A stretch of 64,000 bases of DNA, from positions 62,001-126,000 of the forward strand of contig NZ_QXGS01000004.1 of the NCBI RefSeq assembly GCF_003604215.1, written 5' to 3'. This stretch comes from Teichococcus vastitatis (GTDB lineage Bacteria; Pseudomonadota; Alphaproteobacteria; Acetobacterales; Acetobacteraceae). Positions 61,262 through 64,000 of this stretch are shown here, piece after piece. The translations under genes were made by a program, and so were the position numbers. The notes beneath the pieces are model-generated. The model had not been told where the DNA came from. It did no database searches and was given only the letters and a program-made list of their open reading frames with translations. Numbering within the stretch: the first letter of the stretch is position 1; each line of letters opens with the position of its first letter.

Positions 61262-62356
61262 ATGGGCTTCAATTGCGGTATCGTCGGGCTGCCGAATGTC
61301 GGCAAGTCGACCCTGTTCAACGCGCTGACCCAGACAGCCGCCGCCCAGGCCGCCAATTATCCGTTCTGCACCATCGAGCCCAACATGGGCCGCGTGGCGG
61401 TGCCGGATGCACGGCTCAACACCATCGCCAGGATCGGCAAGTCGGCCAAGATCGTGCCGACCTCGCTGGAATTCGTCGACATCGCCGGGCTGGTGCGCGG
61501 CGCCTCCCGCGGGGAAGGCCTGGGCAACCAGTTCCTCGGCAACATCCGTGAAACCGACGCCATCGTGCATGTGCTGCGCTGCTTCGAGGATGACGACGTC
61601 ACCCATGTCGAAGGCAGCGTCGATCCGATCCGGGATGCCGACACCATCGAGACCGAGCTGATGCTGGCCGACATGGACAGCCTGGAGAAGCGGCAGCTCG
61701 GCCTGCAGAAGCGCGCGCGCGGCGGCGACAAGGATGCGGCCGCCCAGGTAGCCCTGATCGAGCCGATCCTCGCCGGGCTGCGCGACGGCAGGCCGGCCCG
61801 CGCCTCCATCCCGAAGGGCGAGGAGGAAGCGGTGCGCCGCCTGCAGCTGCTGACCTCCAAGCCGGTGCTGTATGTGTGCAACGTCGAGGAAGCCTCTGCC
61901 GGCACCGGCAACGCGCAGAGCGAGAAGGTGTTCGCCCGCGCCGCGGCCGAAGGCGCCAAGGCCGTGGTGGTGTCCGCCGCGATCGAGGCCGAGATCAGCC
62001 AGATGGACGAGGCCGATCGCGGCGAGTTCCTGGAAGGGCTCGGCCTCTCGGATTCGGGGCTCGATCGCGTCATCGCCGCCGGCTATGGCCTGCTCGGCCT
62101 GCTCACCTACTTCACGGTGGGGCCCAAGGAAGCGCGCGCCTGGACCATCACCCGCGGCATGAAGGCGCCGCAGGCGGCCGGCGTGATCCACGGCGATTTC
62201 GAGCGCGGCTTCATTGCCGCCGAAACCATCGCCTATGACGACTACGTGGCGCTGGGCGGCGAGCAGGGCGCCAAGGAAGCCGGCAAGATGCGGGTGGAAG
62301 GCAAGGAGTATGTTATCAAGGACGGCGACATCATGCTGTTCCGTTTCAATGTGTAG
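61262..62356 (+). CDS. ychF: Redox-regulated ATPase YchF (Obg-like)
   Basis: A 364-residue P-loop protein of the Obg/YchF family, which prefers ATP to GTP. Marks are the P-loop GIVGLPNVGKST, the G3 region DIAGLVRGASRGEGLGNQFL, the altered G4 (NVEE in place of NKxD, fitting ATP preference) and a C-terminal TGS domain ending YVIKDGDIMLFRFNV. It binds ribosomes and affects stress responses. It is 60 bases after the small protein and probably the last gene of the rplY transcript. Confidence 0.95.
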   Translation: MGFNCGIVGLPNVGKSTLFNALTQTAAAQAANYPFCTIEPNMGRVAVPDARLNTIARIGKSAKIVPTSLEFVDIAGLVRGASRGEGLGNQFLGNIRETDAIVHVLRCFEDDDVTHVEGSVDPIRDADTIETELMLADMDSLEKRQLGLQKRARGGDKDAAAQVALIEPILAGLRDGRPARASIPKGEEEAVRRLQLLTSKPVLYVCNVEEASAGTGNAQSEKVFARAAAEGAKAVVVSAAIEAEISQMDEADRGEFLEGLGLSDSGLDRVIAAGYGLLGLLTYFTVGPKEARAWTITRGMKAPQAAGVIHGDFERGFIAAETIAYDDYVALGGEQGAKEAGKMRVEGKEYVIKDGDIMLFRFNV

Positions 62357-62416
62357 CAGCCGGCGGACCACACGCTTTCCGGTATCTTCGCGATAAAATT
62401 CCCGTTATGGTTGAGA

Positions 62417-62436
62417 GAGTGGGTGTGCGCCCACTC
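62417..62436. other. Inverted repeat after ychF
   Basis: GAGTGGG (62417-62423) and CCCACTC (62430-62436) are perfect complements with a six-base spacer. It lies 60 bases past the ychF stop and 59 bases before the start of the kinase gene. There is no T-run. It may be a weak terminator or leader element. Confidence 0.35.
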
Positions 62437-62495
62437 CGGCGCCATCAGGAGTCGGCCATCTCCTCGCCGCCGGGCCTGACGGGTTTCCCTTCGCC

Positions 62496-64000
62496 TTGAT
62501 TCTCGATAGCGCCACCTTGCTGATCGTCGGCGCGATGATCAGCGTCACCATGGGCAGCCTTTGGTGCGGCCTTTCGCTGGATCGCCGCAGGTCTCCCGGG
62601 CTGCGCGAATGGGGATTGTCGCTGCTGCTGGCAGGAAGCGGCAGCCTGCTGCTCGGATTGCGGCACGTCCTGCCGGACTGGGCATCCATCGATGCAGGCA
62701 ATGCCCTGGTGCTGCTGGCCATCGGCTATGCCTGGATCGGTGCCCGCCATTTCGACGGCCGGCCCGCCGCATGGTGGATGCTGCTGGCCGCTCCGCTGCT
62801 CTGGCTGCTGCTGCGCCGCCTGCCGGCCCTGGATACACAGGAGAGCCGCGTTCTCCTGGCCTCCGTTCTGGGCGGCCCCCCGCTGCTGTTCACCGCTGCG
62901 GAGTTCCTGCGCCGGTGCAGCGAGGCACCAGGATTCCGCCGCGTCCTTGCCGCCTCCTTTGCGCTGCATGGCGGGCTGATCCTGGCCCGCATTCCCATGG
63001 TCCTCGCCGCTCCGGAATGGAGCGGCACGCGCAGCCTGCCGGACGGGCTGCTGGTCCGCATGATCCTGCTGGAAGCGATCCTGCATGCGGTGATCACCAG
63101 CTTCGCCCTGATGGTGCTGTTCCTGGCCCGGCGCGAGCGGCAGGCCCTGACGGTGATCGCCGCGGCGCGCGACGACGCGGAGGCGGCCAATGGGGCCAAG
63201 TCACAATTCCTGGCCCGCATGAGCCATGAATTGCGCACGCCGCTCAACAGCGTGCTCGGCCTGTCCGACCTGATGGCCCGCGACCGCAACCTGACACCGC
63301 CGCAACGCGAGCAGGTGGCGGTGATCGGCCAGGCCGGGCGGCACCTCCTGGCCCTGGTCAATGACGTCCTGGATATCGGCCTGGTGGAGGCCGGGAGGCT
63401 GACCTTGCAGCGGGACACCGTGCCGCTGCGGCCGCTGCTGGAGGACGCCGTGGCGCTGCTGCGGACAGAAGCGGACCGCAAGGGATTGGCCCTTGATCTC
63501 AGAATGGCGCCGGACAGCCCGGAGGCGGTGCTGGGCGACGCCCGGCGGCTGCGCCAGGTGCTGTTGAACCTGCTGGGCAATGCCGTGAAGTTCACGCCCC
63601 CTGGAGGCCGGGTGCGGCTGGCGCTGGGTCCGGATGTGGGCGGCGGGCTGCTGCTGGAGGTGATCGACAATGGCCGTGGTATTCCGGCCACCCAGCGCAC
63701 CCTGTTGTTCCGCGACTTCAGCCGGCTGCCGCCCCTGCCGGGCGAAGCGGCAAGCGAGGGGCACGGGCTCGGCCTGGCGATCACCGCCAAGCTGGTGGCC
63801 TGCATGGGCGGCAGCATCGGCGTGGAAGCGGGAGAGAACGGGCAAGGCAGCCGCTTCTGGGTCCGCCTGCACCTGCCGCCGGCGGCCCTGCCAGCGCCGC
63901 TGCCGCCCAGCACCCGCAGCGACCGGCCGCCATGCCGCATCCTGGTGGTGGATGATGTGATGGTGAACCGGCTGGTGGTGCAGGTGCTGCTGCAGGGCGC
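62496..64000 (+). CDS. Membrane hybrid histidine kinase (partial, C-terminus outside window)
   Basis: At least 501 codons. Residues 1-220 are hydrophobic with about six or seven membrane helices (for example VLLASVLGGPPLLFTAAEFL), not matching a known sensor. A short linker leads to the kinase: HisKA with phospho-His in FLARMSHELRTPLNSVLGLS, the N box RQVLLNLLGNAVKFTPPGG, the G1 box VIDNGRGIP and G2 GHGLGLAITAKLV. At the right edge a receiver domain begins (ILVVDDVMVNRLVV). The start is TTG at 62496; upstream the frame is open but without start codons, and an ATG at 62535 is an alternative. Confidence 0.9.
   Translation, partial: MILDSATLLIVGAMISVTMGSLWCGLSLDRRRSPGLREWGLSLLLAGSGSLLLGLRHVLPDWASIDAGNALVLLAIGYAWIGARHFDGRPAAWWMLLAAPLLWLLLRRLPALDTQESRVLLASVLGGPPLLFTAAEFLRRCSEAPGFRRVLAASFALHGGLILARIPMVLAAPEWSGTRSLPDGLLVRMILLEAILHAVITSFALMVLFLARRERQALTVIAAARDDAEAANGAKSQFLARMSHELRTPLNSVLGLSDLMARDRNLTPPQREQVAVIGQAGRHLLALVNDVLDIGLVEAGRLTLQRDTVPLRPLLEDAVALLRTEADRKGLALDLRMAPDSPEAVLGDARRLRQVLLNLLGNAVKFTPPGGRVRLALGPDVGGGLLLEVIDNGRGIPATQRTLLFRDFSRLPPLPGEAASEGHGLGLAITAKLVACMGGSIGVEAGENGQGSRFWVRLHLPPAALPAPLPPSTRSDRPPCRILVVDDVMVNRLVVQVLLQG

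Noticed and set aside
59531-62371. A 946-residue minus-strand frame opposite rplY, pth and ychF
   Set aside because: Antisense shadow; the plus strand holds three well-known genes.
1-64000. CRISPR arrays, insertion sequences, prophage genes or toxin-antitoxin pairs
   Set aside because: No regularly spaced repeats, transposase or integrase motifs, or typical toxin-antitoxin pairs were seen on either strand.

Overview
The window is a high-GC (about 70%) alphaproteobacterial chromosome segment. The gene content and habits point to Acetobacteraceae, most likely a Roseomonas-like bacterium. These include several orphan TctC-type and other solute-binding proteins, a DUF2842 protein, an alphaproteobacterial flbT-flaF pair, the gpmI-envC-ctpA-divergent deacetylase-rppH block, and a heme oxygenase-bacteriophytochrome pair. 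Genus is inference; no rRNA or other marker gene is present. Coding density is high, many neighbours overlap by 1-4 bases (ATGA, GTGA, TTGA, TGATG), and nearly every long reading frame opposite a real gene is a GC-driven shadow.

Left part (1-13.5 kb): an FtsX-type permease (cut by the left edge) with its LolD-like ATPase; a TesA-type esterase, ThpR, a periplasmic copper chaperone, a CobB sirtuin and a uracil-DNA-glycosylase-family protein on the plus strand; then on the minus strand a nucleotidyltransferase, zincin, glycine-zipper lipoprotein, CBS protein, serine protease, psd-pssA (phosphatidylethanolamine synthesis) and a LysM protein; then cytochrome b561, cytochrome c-prime and tRNA-Pro(CGG) with a clear terminator. 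The 750 bases after that terminator are the only long stretch without a convincing gene.

Middle (14.3-31.5 kb): apt, a secreted Bug-like protein, flaF/flbT, a TPR-methyltransferase behind fhs, a CitMHS-type transporter that carries a one-base frameshift at its end, and a TctC-type binding protein. A six-gene overlapping or tightly spaced minus-strand operon follows (yccF, FAD amine oxidase, mlaE, mlaF, mlaD, lipoprotein) for retrograde phospholipid or hydrophobic-compound transport. Divergent from it is a cytosolic BisC-like molybdoenzyme.

Right-middle (31.6-49.1 kb): cupin, patatin phospholipase, then heme oxygenase overlapping a bacteriophytochrome that fuses PAS-GAF-PHY, an HWE kinase and a receiver domain, which together make and use a biliverdin red-light sensor. 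Then purD, a glutathione transferase, xseA, an M23 lipoprotein, a lipid A acyltransferase, a Tim44-like protein, two orphan ABC binding proteins and an overlapping DUF1800-DUF1501 export pair.

Right end (49.3-64 kb): gpmI, EnvC-like, CtpA, divergent polysaccharide deacetylase and RppH (cell-wall cleavage, sugar and RNA turnover), a beta-class glutathione transferase, a histidine phosphatase, a membrane GGDEF-EAL protein, rplY-pth-small protein-ychF (translation), and a hybrid histidine kinase cut by the right edge. No CRISPR array, insertion sequence, prophage or defence island was seen. The most unusual items are the frameshifted CitMHS gene, the phytochrome pair, the mixed yccF/oxidase/Mla operon, and the degenerate MHYT sensor.
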